A stretch of 64,000 nucleotides of DNA from Quillaja saponaria (taxonomy: Eukaryota; Streptophyta; Magnoliopsida; Fabales; Quillajaceae), in contig CM055607.1 of assembly GCA_029379385.1 (NCBI GenBank), positions 28,765,235 through 28,829,234 of the forward strand, in the 5' to 3' direction. The notes under the pieces are model-generated. The model ran no database searches, had not been told where the DNA came from, and was given only the letters and a program-made list of their open reading frames with translations. The position numbers and the translations under genes were made by a program. Of the stretch, positions 1 through 12,131 are shown piece by piece. Each line of letters begins with the position of its first letter. Within the stretch, counting starts at the first letter, position 1.

Positions 1-496
1 TATGTTCTTCTCCACTAATAGTAGATAAAATCCTCTTGGGATTTATTTGAAACTTTTCTTGTATACACTACCTTAAAACTTGGCACTTTTTTTATTATGT
101 GTGGGGGATGGGTGTGGGGAGGGGAGGGGGTGAAAAGAGATGCTTGTACTCTTAAATTTTTTGGGTATTGAAGAGTATGGGTGCTTGGCATGAAACATTT
201 TTTAGTCTACCAAACTAAATTGTGCTTCAACTTCCTTATGGAGAAGAAGACTAGATGAATCATGTTATGCTGGCAAAGTTAAACCTCCTTTAATTTTACT
301 TAATACACGACAGAAGAACAACGACATACAGATGCACACTCCTCCATGTGAAATATTCATCTTCATTGGAGCAGGAATCAAGACTGATAGGAAGCAAGCA
401 ACTGATTGATTGTGCATTCGTCCATTTTCTGTTCACAATTTTTATGTAAACCTTCTATTTTATACCAAATAATCTGTTCATCTTCTGATTCTGTAG

Positions 497-2391
497 GTGT
501 TGCTTCCATATCTTTGCTCCCAACTGCAGCATGCTACTGGTTCCGAGGACATAATGACATTAAATGCTTGTAAGCTTGTTTATTTTCAATTTGTACTTCT
601 CTTGTGGTAATTACTTTCTTTGGTCAAAACTTATATAGTCATGTTTGATTTTGGAAGCTTTATTGTTGTCATATGTTCCGATTCCTAGCATTGTCTGTTC
701 CATTAATCTGTAGCTAATCTGAAGGTTCCTTTGGGTTTATTACAGGTCAGAGGCAAGAAGTCATTTTCTCACCCTGCCATGCTTGAAGTTAGAAAAATGA
801 TTGAAACCGTTCTGTTATGGCCTTCACTGGATGGGGATCCAGGTCTGAAACCACATAATTTCCAAATTTAAATTAGCTTTATAATATATATATATAATTC
901 TAATGGATGTAAAATGACTCTCCCTCAGTATCCAAATCACAACATGGGTGCATTGATTGTCTAGCACTGATGATATGTGCTGAACTGCAAGCTGGAGAGT
1001 CATTCAAGGACTCCACCTTGGGGAAGATTAGCATTATTGGGAAGAATTGTGGTACAGGTTTGTAGATTATCCTCAATATAACCATCACTCTTCCTACCAA
1101 GATACATGTGACCTCCTCACTGAAAACGCAGGATATGCTGCCTCAGGAAATTCTGTTCTCGGTTACGTTATTGAGCAAATTATACATGACAAAAATGATA
1201 TTGTCTTGAATTCGAAGTTGGATAGTGGAAGCTCTGCTGCACCAATTCCCCCCTCTTTCTGTATATGCATGGCAAATGTTCTTATCAGTGCTTGCCAGAA
1301 GGTCTCAGACTCTTGCTGGAAATCCTTTGCTCGAAAAGCTCTTCCTTATCTCAATCGTTATGTCGAGGTATTATTATATGTTCATGATAAGATTGTTTCT
1401 TTTGCAGTCTATATGGTTTGTGATACTTAATTTACCATCCAGCCTGCTTTGTTCATGTAAGCAGGTAACAATGAACTTAGAGAACAGAATTGCATGCATC
1501 CAGGTACTATATTCCGCTGTGTACCATCTGAGGTCTGCAGTACTTCCTTATGCATCCGATCTTCTCAATATATCACTGAAAGCTCTAAGACAAGAATCAG
1601 AAAAGGTATTAATTCTGTTCTTGGATGTTCGTTTGTTATGTTAATGTTTTCTTTCTTTTCTTTTTCCTTTTAAGCTCTCTGAGTCCTCAACTCCCCTCCA
1701 CTCCCATATACTGCACGCTAGAAGGGGAACTAGAGATAGCCCAGTGTCTCACATATTTTACCTCTATTTTGATGTAGACTTGCTCTTATGAGTGAGAAAA
1801 TCTTTTATGCTCTATATATGTACAGTAAGCCTCGTATATTCATGTAATCAAACTGTCAATGAATCTGCAAAATGGTGATTGAACAAGGACTCAAACTCAT
1901 TAATGAGAAGTGCAATTTGTAAGGGTCTGTTTGTTGTCCTTACTATTACCAGAGAAATAAATGTCAGTGGCCTACCAACAATGATATGTTGGTAGGCTGC
2001 GATTAGATTAGCAAGAGTATTACTCTAGTTATGGTCATTGTTGTAACAATGGTGTATAGTAGTGGTAAATCTTGGTTCAGCGAGACCAAGGCTGTGGTTT
2101 TCTTGAAAGCATATCTGAACTTCATTCAGCATAAATATTTGTAACTCAGTATCAGAATTAGTAAAGATTTGGTTTCCTTTCATGTTTTTGTTGTTATCAT
2201 GTTTAAGGAAAACTCTAACAACTGACTATTTTATTTATTTATTGCTAACAACCAACTCACGTTGCTGCCATTGTTTTGTGCACTAGGAAAGGATGGCAGG
2301 TGCAAAGCTAATGGCATCTCTTATGGCAATTGAAGATGCGATTTTGGAACACATATCAGAGGAACTGCTGGAAGTAAGGTCTGTACTTTGA
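497..2391 (+). CDS. ARM-repeat superfamily protein, C-terminal part (5' end outside window)
   Basis: I read the last exons of a large helical-repeat protein: 497-569, 753-842, 929-1057, 1147-1367, 1465-1605 and 2287-2391. All junctions are GT-AG and the phases join without a break. The peptide is leucine- and alanine-rich with amphipathic helices (e.g. HPAMLEVRKMIETVLLW, IACIQVLYSAVYHLRSAV, AGAKLMASLMAIEDAILEHI). It resembles the C-terminus of the plant ARM-repeat protein I remember as At3g57570; its molecular role is unknown to me. The acceptor at 753 was chosen over the stronger TTACAG at 745 because only 753 keeps frame. The last exon stops at TGA 2389-2391, but the same frame stays open to TGA 2467-2469 with coding-like residues (ADPSFELRQICKKLLACV), so the stop looks early. 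No exon was recognised in 1-496, which is probably intron. Confidence 0.72.
1606..2286 (+). other. Last intron of the ARM-repeat gene
   Basis: A 681-base intron between codon-phase-0 exons, with donor GTATTA and acceptor CACTAG. It is T-rich and carries no convincing coding sequence. It contains an 11-bp perfect hairpin (1970-1980 with 1987-1997, stem GCCTACCAACA, loop ATGATA) in a stretch that looks like an old MITE fragment. Confidence 0.6.
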
Positions 2392-2469
2392 ACTATATCT
2401 TTGGCAGATCCTTCATTTGAGCTACGGCAAATATGCAAAAAGTTGCTAGCATGTGTAACTTATACCTGA

Positions 2470-3788
2470 GGTGCTGCAAACATTTGCTCTTATACAAGAT
2501 GACACTAACAACTACTGGCTCCTGTCAATCCTTTTATAGATGCTATACTTTTTATGTGATGAATTTGTAATTAGAAATTGCTCTTGAAATTTTGTTGCAA
2601 TAGAAACATGGTGGAAATGTTTTTTTCGATTTGGTATTTTTCTAAACATGATTTTTTTTATCCTTTTCTGTTATTTCCCCCCTTTTTTTCTGTGCAAGTA
2701 TTGTACTGAGTCACTTGATCGGTCTGATTTGATACTGCTATATCAGTCCAATCTGATACTACTATTAAGGATTCTCACTTAGAAAAAACTAGCTATAAGA
2801 GGAGGGATCTCAAATCCTTTATTTTACTTGCATCAAGTTGTCGATGCTATTACATTTGGTAGAAGCCTACTAGTCTTCATCAGGGAACATAGAAGACTGT
2901 AAGCTGGGAGTTTGCAGACCTTGATGGTAACTGAATATCTAATCTCAAGGGTGGGTGGTTGGTTGTTAGCTGTTATTCTATCGTAGACCTTAATCTGCTG
3001 ACTCCTGGCAACTACTACCAGTCTACCACCATCATTAAATTCACTATTGCCAAACTTTGTTCACCACTTACCAGGAATGATGACTAATGAACTGCTGCAT
3101 TTACTTCTCTTCCTTCTAATATCTAAGCCACCATTGAGGCTTCTTTCTTTTCCCTTTTTGAATTTCAACTATTATTCTCATGATCGAAGGATTATAATCA
3201 GAGTACTATCTTTAAAACATTTGTTAAACAGCCTGACCTCTTTTGGTAATAAAATGATACTTTTTTCCCCTATTGTAAAGTGGGGACATTCATTTGGCTA
3301 TTTAGGAAAGAAAACAAACTGACAACGTTTTTAGTTTTTACTAGTCCCGTTAATAACTAATAACTGGTTTTACAGAAGTAAAACTATGATAATTTGTTTT
3401 TTTTTGAGTTTTGATTAGTTTATGCTCATCTTGATTAATATAATATATCTCGCTAATGTTGATTTCTATAATGTATTTTTTTTTTGTTCCGGTCACAAAA
3501 TACCAATAAAATATGATGTTTCTCACTTAAAAAAAAAAAAAACTTAAAAAGTTTCTCACAGCAGACTTTTAGGCAACAAAACCTTGTGCCAAAAAAAAAA
3601 AAAAAAAATCAATCCAATGGGCAAGTACAATTCCTGCCCCTACACACACCCACTTTTCAAAATTAAGTCACTTCTCTTTCCCTTTTCCTCACATATTTGT
3701 GGCTCTAAATTCCTCTGCCTGCTTTCTCTCTCTAAAGCCCAGTTTTGAGTGTTTAGGATTAGATTGATTATTAATAGAAGAGGTGCAA
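2470..3788. other. Spacer: ARM gene 3' flank and upstream region of the 66-aa gene
   Basis: After the ARM frame closes at 2469 there are T-rich 3'-flank sequence, several A- and T-runs (3530-3542, 3591-3608) and no conserved ORF. From about 3610 the sequence is pyrimidine-rich (CTTCTCTTTCCC, CTTTCTCTCTCT), like a plant 5' leader, and leads into the small gene at 3789. Confidence 0.4.
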
Positions 3789-3989
3789 ATGCTGCAACTA
3801 CTATTTGCGGTGGCTTTTTCGAGTGCGCCGTTGACGTTGTACGTGCCGCCGATCCGGAGCTTGAACTTCTTTGTGGAAACAATACAGAACCTTGTCCGAC
3901 AGACCACCGTCTACACCCTCAGAGCTTACCCTCACATACGCCTAGCCTTGAGTCGCATCTTCAATTCCCTGGTGCACTTAACCCGGTAG
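3789..3989 (+). CDS. Small 66-aa plant protein with hydrophobic N-terminus, function unknown
   Basis: A single-exon ORF starts at ATG 3789 and ends at TAG 3987-3989. The protein begins MLQLLFAVAFSSAPLTLYVP, a hydrophobic segment that could be a membrane anchor or uncleaved signal, followed by a basic amphipathic tail with regularly spaced Arg (RQTTVYTLRAYPHIRLALSR). I recall similar short proteins of about 65-70 residues annotated as hypothetical in many dicots, but know no function. The start is fixed by that N-terminus: a GTG lies two codons upstream, but no in-frame ATG does. The base composition here is more GC-rich than the flanks, as expected for coding DNA. A competing frame (3749-4006) has no protein-like character. 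Confidence 0.6.
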   Translation: MLQLLFAVAFSSAPLTLYVPPIRSLNFFVETIQNLVRQTTVYTLRAYPHIRLALSRIFNSLVHLTR

Positions 3990-5700
3990 ACCATCATTTA
4001 CAGTAAACTTGGGATCTGGAACTTCAATTTCTCTCTCTCTTCGTATACTCGCTCTGTTTTGTTGTTCTCGTTTAGTATTTGTGGGATTGAATCATAAACT
4101 CAGAGATTTAATCGGCAACAAGATTTTATTTGGATTCTGATCTGATGCATATCAATCTATAATATAATTGAAGGTAGCAACAAATATGTGAGTTTTTCAT
4201 ATCCTTCAAGCTCTGCTTTTTTTTTACTTTTTACTATAAATCTTCTGTTGTTTCTTAACGTTAGACATGAAAATCTGGAAATGGTCATCATCATTGGATA
4301 TTAGACATTAAACATTAAACTTTGAATAAGGAAACCACTACACCAGTTAAAAAAACATTTTTTTTTTAAATAAAGGTCAAAGGACAATAGAAAATGTGGG
4401 TGTCTTTAGTATCTGGGCCTAGATTTGAAATTACTTTCTCGTTTTACAACTATGGCCATTGGCCGGGATGAAGTGGACCCAGATGGATAATGCCCATTTG
4501 TTCTCTTTTTTTTTTGTTTTTACCTTTCTTCAACTTCTTAGATTTTCAATGAAGCACCTATTTTCCTTTCTTTGCTCTTCTATTTTCATATGAATTACTA
4601 AATTTAGACTAGCTTTTTTTTAAATTATAAAAAAGTGTTGAGGAGTATTGTCTCAAATTATAATAATTAATAATAAAATAAAAATAAAAATAAATAAAAT
4701 GCTCTAAGTAAATGATTATATTTAAATACCTGAGTTAAAGAAAATATGAAAAATTAACAGAGTTATGAAAGTATAAAAAATTAAGATAAGATACTGATAT
4801 ATTATTTTCTTTAGAGTAATTTATGTTATTTTGAAGAATACTCAATCGAAATATAGGTTTTTTTTTAAAATAAATTTTGACTCTTTATTGTGAGGATATA
4901 GCAATTAAACTAATACAAGTAATATGTCTTTTAATTCTTTTACACAAGAAAAGAGATGAGTTCGTTCATATATTTTCTTATCTAAAATATAATAAATAAA
5001 ATTATATAAGAATTGTATATATACAGAATGTGTTATATTGGCAGTGTGAAAGTGAATGATTTATATAGCATTAGAGTTTGTAACTATTATTTAGAACATA
5101 ACATTTAACATAAATGTAATTTTCAAAGTTAATTAAGAATTGTGATTAAAAATTTTAATTGCTAAATTTTTCTTGTAATTTCACTATGCAAAATCTTTTA
5201 AATTTTGAAACTCTCATATTAATAATTTCGATAATATATATCATAAATTCTACCTTTAATTATAATTATCATTAAAATATTATAACAATTCCCGCTTATT
5301 ACTTTCCAAAACAAATAAAACTGATATTTTGAAATATAGACAGGTGGGATGTAGATCCAATAGCAAAATCAAACAAAAAGTACAGATAAAACTCATCACC
5401 GTCTCACTCAACAACAAAAAAATTTGTTTTGAATTTGGAATAAAATAAAAATATATTTTACTTTAAGCATTTTTTTTTTTCCATATAAAGACGAGATTGA
5501 AATAGTGATGGTAATATTTTGTTGGGTACAGTCTCGTATCGGACATGACCCGATTTTAATTGGTGCAAAAGTTATCCGTTCGGATTAAAAAGTGGGTAGT
5601 CATACCGGGTCTGGGCAAATAAAATAATGGCCATGTCCGGGTAAGACCGAGAGCGCCGATGGCCCAATTTACTCACTCAGTGTCATAACAAAGGGATCAA
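3990..5700. other. AT-rich intergenic spacer
   Basis: 3' flank of the 66-aa gene, then a very AT-rich stretch (4600-5500) with many A/T homopolymers and no ORF of interest. From about 5520 a more GC-rich patch (CGGACATGACCCGATTTTAA, CCATGTCCGGGTAAGACC) looks repeat-like, and a similar flavour of sequence recurs at 7935-8055. No gene is seen. Confidence 0.4.
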
Positions 5701-8635
5701 CTCTGAAACTTGCTCGGTAAGGTCACTGTTTGAACTCTGAACTAATTTTGGGTGTTTGGAGGTGTCGCCGTGGTAGAGCAATTGGACCTGCCGGCGTCCT
5801 GAAGAGACGCACTATTACTTCATCAAAGACACACGGATGGAACCAGCATTCTTCTGTGAAATTTCTGGGCAAGAGAAATATAAGTACAAAGAATGATTTG
5901 ATAAAGTCTCAGACTTTAGCTTCGGGGTGAACGATTTTCCTTTTTCCCATTTATTTTCTTGGGTCTTTCTCTTCAGCTGCTCTCTTCCAGTCATTGTGGG
6001 TCTTTCCAGTTCAGACTGTGTTTGGCGAGTCAGGGAAACGAAAAGCCTCCGCTTTGCTTTTGAACAGTTAAGTAGCATCACTTGGAATTTGTTAGTTCAA
6101 CGCAGAGCTTATTGAAAAAGCACCAACATTTAGGTATCCTTCTTCTACTTCTTAATGAACTTTTGGGGTTTTCCTTTTTTTCTTCTTTATACCCCACGAC
6201 CACCTCTCAGTTCTGTATAAGTTCTGGCTCTGTTTTCTGTTTCTTACTAGTGGTAGTAGCATTTTCCAGTTTGCATTCGTCATTTTTCCGCATGTAGAAA
6301 ATTTTCTAATTTCCTGCTTTTTTATTTTTGTATTTATTATGTGATGTTATCCAGTTTGTGAAATTTCTGCATTTAAAAGAATACGGGTTCTATTTACATT
6401 GATAACTTCACTTTATCCACCATGAATTGCTACTACAATGAGTGTTTTTTTCTACCTCTTTAACCTCTGTTTCTTCAAGCTTTGCCTGCATATTGATTTT
6501 ACAGTAGTTTCAAGTTAAAATCTTATTGTATGGCTGCTTTTTTGGTGACAATTTTGAGAATATATTTTTCACTTTTGAGACTACTCTTTAATCTTTTACA
6601 ACAAGAAACTCCCTGCATAGTCAGTGATAACTTTGGTTAGTCCATAGACATGGAGGCACTCAGGCACACCATCCAGCAGGGGCACAAGTATTATTTTCTT
6701 TTTCCTCATAATCAATAATAGAATTTTCAAATATTTAATTAAGCACACAATTCCAAACCTTAGGCTCCATTCAGTTTAGCATCTATATTTAGCTTACCAT
6801 TTGATGTTTGCATTCAAACTTTAATAATTGTGAGATGCAGGTTGATAATATTAGTCACTATGTTGATGGATTTCTGGTCCTCTTTATATGCTCTGGGACA
6901 AAGAAGTGCCTAACTTATAAATTTTATTTGGAATCTTGAATCTTAATGATTCTTTGAACAATCTCTCTCCCCAGGTTTGTGGGTGGCTAAATATCCCATC
7001 AGTTATTTTTACATCTATTTCTTCCTTTTGTTTGATGAATTCATTTGTTATACCATGGTAGAGAAGAAAAGAAGTTATGTGGTTGTTTTTTTATTTTAAT
7101 GTGAGAATATGTGGTTTCTTATTCTTCAAGTGTTATTTTTTTTTTTTGGGTAGTTTACTTGTTTTTGGGAGTAAAAATTCCTCATAATATTTGTATATTC
7201 ATTTGGAGAGCATGTAGAAACATGTTGTCTAGACTCTAGAGAGTGGCATTGTAACAAGAGGCTGAAACGACAATGGAACTGTCTTTGGCAATTTGTTTTT
7301 GTTGATATATTTTGGTATTTTGCTTCAATAAATCTTCTATCTATTATTCTGATTTGGATGGTTTCCCCCTATAGTTGAAGCGGCAATGAGAAGCCTAAAT
7401 ACATTCTAAAGTACTGTGTGCATATCGAGTGCTTGTGCATCTCTTTTCTAGTGTGTAACTGATATTGTTTATGATGTCCTATTGACAGGTAAGAACAGAA
7501 GAAAAACTCCTAAGCCTGTTGCTGAAGTTTCAGAGGACATAATGGTGGAGTAGATGATATAAATGTGCTTGACATTGTTTTACTTGATTGTATTGCTGTG
7601 TGAAACTGGTGCAGGGAGAAGTTGGTGCAATATCATTGTAAATCTTCATGCATTATTTGTTGTCTTAATTTTATTACTGCTATTATAATTTACTTGATTG
7701 TGTCTACTGTTTCTTTGGGAAAACATTGTAACAAGGAGTTCCCTTTCTACTGATATTGAATGGTTGTTAGTCTCCCCAGCTGTCCAATTTCTTGGCCTTG
7801 GTAAATGATCTTATTTTGTTAGAGAAATGGATGGGATGAATAGATTTATCTTTCTCAATTTTTTTCTTTTTTTTCCTCTTCCTCAGAACTACTCCTTTAT
7901 TATCATTTTCATTGGCTGCATATGTATTTATATAATGGGCAAATGGGTCGGGTTTGGGTAGCCCATACAAAAACTGGTATTAAACGGGTATGGATTTGGG
8001 CCTGAAATTGGGCTCGGTTACATGTCGGGTCAGGTCAGACCTGCCCGTTACAGTCCCTAATTGAAAAAGTTGGAATAGGTTGCCTTTTTCTCTTTCTTTC
8101 AGTATCTCAGTTTTTTTTAAGGTGATTCTAAATACGTATGAATTCTGTCTCTGGCCATGAACGACCAAATTAGGTATGTACCCTTTGATTCAGCCTTGAA
8201 AACTTGGATTTTTTCTGTTCCCAAACATGGTCTACCTGGGTTGGGGCAGGGAGTTCATGAATTCTGGTAACCCTGATAAAACCTTTTTAGTTGTTCTCCA
8301 TAGAAAAGGGGTTTTGCGAAAGTTCTGTAGCCAAAGTTTTTTTTTCTTTTTTTTTTTTTTCTATTTTGAATTTAATTTAATCTTTCTCTTTATGTGCCTT
8401 AGCAAAACAATGTTGTTCAGTGCAATTTCTATAATATTTTTCTTGTGTATGAAACAGTACTATTGCATAAACTAATATTCTGTTATTATCCACATCTTTT
8501 AACCTACTAGATTATTGATCTTTATATTACAATTTAGTTTCTCTAAACCAATACCCACTAATTGAACCTGTTTTCTAGAAACAGACAGCATTGACATGTT
8601 TGTGCTTACTCCAACTTATTAAACATTGGGTCACC
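5700..8635 (+). other. Upstream leader region of the TRF-like gene (non-coding exons/introns likely)
   Basis: Between the spacer and the first coding ATG at 8636 there are about 2.9 kb without a conserved ORF. GC-richer, exon-like patches occur at 5700-6130, and a possible acceptor (GTTTTCTAG, ending 8579) lies just upstream of the start codon, so the 5' UTR is probably spliced. I cannot fix the transcription start. A 66-codon ORF at 5730-5930 could be an upstream ORF or chance. Bases 7935-8055 are a GC-rich, repeat-like patch. Confidence 0.35.
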
Positions 8636-11600
8636 ATGGATGATGCATCTGATTCTCCTTCAGTCATTCCTTGGCTTTGGGTCATTGAGGCAGTGGCAAG
8701 CTTCAAGGATGTAGATATATCTACTTTGCATGGTAAGCATGACTTGGGAAATGTACATCTCCTTTCTTACTATTACTTTTGCTTGGGAAAAAAGAAAAGA
8801 AGGCAGATGCATGGGTTATTGACAATTTCTTTCTTTCAGATGTGATTGAAAAAGCCCCTGTAATACCTTGTGATTTTGACAAAAACACAAGGGAAATGGT
8901 TTCTATGAGATGTTTGGAGGGGTTGTTTGGTTCTGCTACTGGTGTTACCAGTAATGCTCATTCTAGGCTGGGTTCAAAATTTGTCCCTGACTTTTCTCAA
9001 AGTTGTGAGGATGTCCTCCAACATATATTACATGAGGTAATGTTATTCAAATAGACTTTGATCTGCTAGTACTTTCATTGTTTATGCTAGAAGGTATTAT
9101 TTATGAACAAATCATTTTTCTCATTTTATACCCCTTATTATTTGCTATAGATTTTTTTTTGAGCTAGGAATTTTGTTTATGTTAAATGAGATACATCTCT
9201 TATTTTGAGATACAGTTATCAAATTTGACAATGGATGGTCCAGAACTGTTGAACTGGGATGTCCAGCCTTTTACTCTGCACAAAAGAGCTAGCATGACTA
9301 GATACTCCTTACAGCAGGTGAAGGGATTTTCTATTCCTCTCTCTTTTTATCAGTTAACATCTCTTTTCACAACCTATCAATTTTCATTCACTATTTGTAT
9401 TTGGTGTGTCCTTCCTTTTTCTCCTCTTTCCATGTGGTGAATAGCTGAAAGAATCAATTCTTGAAGGTACCCATCCCTATACTGATTACTTGAAGGAAAG
9501 TAGTGGATTGGCATATGCAGATCAAGTGGATGATGGAAATCATAATACTCCTATAAGGAAGGTCAAAGGGAGCTGTTCTTATAGAGCAAAACGGAAATCG
9601 GAGACTATGAATAGGTTATTTGAATATCTACCTTGCAAAACTCTATTATCCTTAAAGAGGTATAGGATGGATGTAGCTAATGAGAATGTTTGTCGAAACT
9701 TGAGCAGAAACCAAGATGGTACTGATGACTGTGATTTCCATATGAGTGCAAAGAAGCTTAAACTTCCACTCAATTTTGAGTTCGAGAAAGGGAACTCAGT
9801 TTCTCAACATGGAATGGAACTTTCAGAAAACTCATCTGAAAGAGTTTTTCTACTGACTGAGAGAGAAGGGTATCTGACGGAAACTTTGGAGGAAGGCTGT
9901 GTCTTAGAAGATGGTCGCTATGAGTGTTTTGGCTCAAAAAGCAGGTACAGCAGTCGTGATGAAGTCCATCGTAATCAATCAAACATTCCCTATAGTGCCG
10001 CTATAATGCCTCAACATGCATCTGGTGACGAACCATGTCCAGATATTTCTCTTCCTGAAGCCAAAGATGATAATGAGTGTTGTCCTGAACCAATTCCAAT
10101 AAGGTTTCCTCTCCCTGATAATACCTGGAACAAGATTTGTGATAATGAATCCCAATCTAAATATGACAATGATTTTCTACAAAAAGCACCACAAACTGCA
10201 TCTGCCGATGATTCTCAGCAGAAAGATTGCTGCTGACGAAGCTGAACATGATGTTAACTGTTATTGTGATGCAGAGGCATTGGGTGATAGTGATGGGTAT
10301 CGTGATGAAAAGATTGATGTCGCCATAAACAAGCATGAATTCTTGAGCTCTCAGTGCATATTTGACCAAGATCTTTTATCAAATACTGAAAGGACAGATC
10401 AGAATCTTTGTATGAGATGTAATAAAGGTGGCCAGTTACTGGGCTGTAGCAAAACTACTTGTCCGTTGGTGGTTCATGAAAATTGTCTGGGTACCTTGTG
10501 TACATTTGATGCAACCGGAAAATTTTACTGCCCCTTCTGTGCTTATTCTCTCGCAATTTCAGACTATCTTGAAGCTAAGGGAAAAGCCTCCTTAGCCAGG
10601 AAAGAACTGGATATCTTCATTTGTAAAGGTATGGGGCATCAAGTAAAGGAACACATTAATATACTTCATGAAAAAAGGCATAGTACATCAAGAAGTGAGG
10701 ATGATAATCTTCATGGCAATAGCAATGAAAATAATCAATTATTAGGGAAAGAAGATGATGAAGTAGATCATGTTAGTGAACATCTGAATGAAGTAAATAT
10801 TCTTCCGGCTGAGAATTTTACAGACAATCGGCCACACGAAGAGCCCTCCATGGCATGTTATATTGTCAATTCATTGTGTAGAGAAGAGGAAACTGTAACT
10901 AATCGGGTTGTAAATGTTATAAAAGAAGAAAAAGAAGGGGAAGAAAAGGTGATTCAAGAGAGTTCAGCAGCTGTTAGAGGGCTTGAAGAACAGAACCAAG
11001 TACCATCTAACTATTTCTGTGTTGGTGATAAGTTTTCTTCTGACAAGGCCAATGTTGTCTCTGCCAATCAAAGCAATGAAAAAGAAGAAATTCGGGATGA
11101 AATGTTAGAGCAACAAAATGATGATAAACTAGAAGAGCCCTTTTGTGCGTTTGGCATTAAACCAGACAAAGATTATAAACCCTACATGAGATTGCGGAGG
11201 CGTCAGATTCATTAGTAAGTTCATTTTTTTATAAAAAATTTACGTGATTCTCATCCGTCCTTAATCAATTTTGGTTGTGAAGTACTTCTGCCTTCCCACT
11301 TAATTTTTTATTTTCATGTTAATAAGATTTTGTCTTAGGGAATGCTCTATATTCTTCTACCCGATTGTAGACTTACTCGTTACAATAGCAAGTTAACATT
11401 TGATTGGATTGATCATCATCTAAGGAATATGATCCTAAAAGAAATGAAAAATGATTACTTGTTTAGCAGTATCAATGTGGAATTTTCCATTTGGAGTTGG
11501 AACTGGCAATGACAAATGCATTCTATTTATCTGATTGGTTATTTTTATTTTTCAGTGCATACCAGGCAAGTTCTAATTTAAGACGAAAGAAAGTCCCTTG

Positions 11601-12131
11601 GACAGCTGAGGAGGAAAATATGCTGAAGGTACTTGTTCCATTTTTCCCATTAGTTACTTTATTAGATATTAGTATCTCATAATCTTACTAGTAATTCTGT
11701 TGGTAGTTATACTTAACCCAGTAAATCTTGTGTTCTGTTATACGAAGTTTCAGAGGTGGACCTTTTGCTTCCATCAGTTATTGTTTCAGCATTGCATTAG
11801 GAAGTTAAAGAATTTGGGTACTCGAATGTGTTTCTTCCATCTTCACACCCATGGTCTAATTTGATAAGAAACAAATATCATAATTCCAGCTATTCATTTT
11901 TCTCTATCATGTTTTCGGGATTTTTAGGGAGTCTATTTTCATGTGTTTAAAGTTATTCCAATCTGTCTCTCCTTACTTTTGTAGGAGGGAGTAGAGAAAT
12001 TAGCAAGTACCTCTGCCACTGGTATTCCATGGAGGCAGATTCTGGAATTTGGTGGTGATGTGTTTCTAAACGGTCGTACACCAATAGACCTAAAGGATAA
12101 GTGGAGGAACATGTGCAAAACCAAACGCTAA
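8636..12131 (+). CDS. TRF-like nuclear protein with PHD finger and C-terminal telobox Myb domain
   Basis: Exons: 8636-8732, 8840-9036, 9216-9317, 9445-11214, 11556-11628, 11985-12131. About 794 residues if the frame break is bridged. The N-terminus MDDASDSPSVIPWLWVIEA is a conserved helix of this family. Bases 10411-10550 encode a PHD/RING-like Cys-His cluster (CMRC...C..C....H..C...FYCPFC). The last two exons encode a Myb/SANT domain (KVPWTAEEENMLK ... IPWRQILEFG ... IDLKDKWRNM); VDLKDKWRNM-type helix 3 is the telobox signature of telomere-binding plant Mybs. This architecture matches Arabidopsis TRFL3/TRFL6 (family knowledge, from memory), so a nuclear DNA- or chromatin-binding role is inferred. 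The frame breaks near 10222: either one extra A in CAGAAAGATT, or an intron 10104-10218 (phase 2) that also restores frame. Confidence 0.82.

Noticed and set aside
1225..1644. 139-codon ORF overlapping ARM exons
   Set aside because: Out-of-frame shadow of the ARM exons at 1147-1367 and 1465-1605.
2374..2409. A 36-nt intron that would remove the early TGA of the ARM gene
   Set aside because: It has GTAAGG and CAG ends and keeps frame, but plant introns are almost never below about 60 nt; kept only as an alternative.
5525..5690. GC-rich patch thought to pair with 7935-8055 as transposon ends
   Set aside because: Shared words (GGGTCGGG, GCCCA) are too short and no inverted or direct end pairing could be shown by eye.
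5730..5930. 66-codon Arg-rich ORF upstream of the TRF-like gene
   Set aside because: No protein-like pattern or homology I recognise; at most an upstream ORF in a leader.
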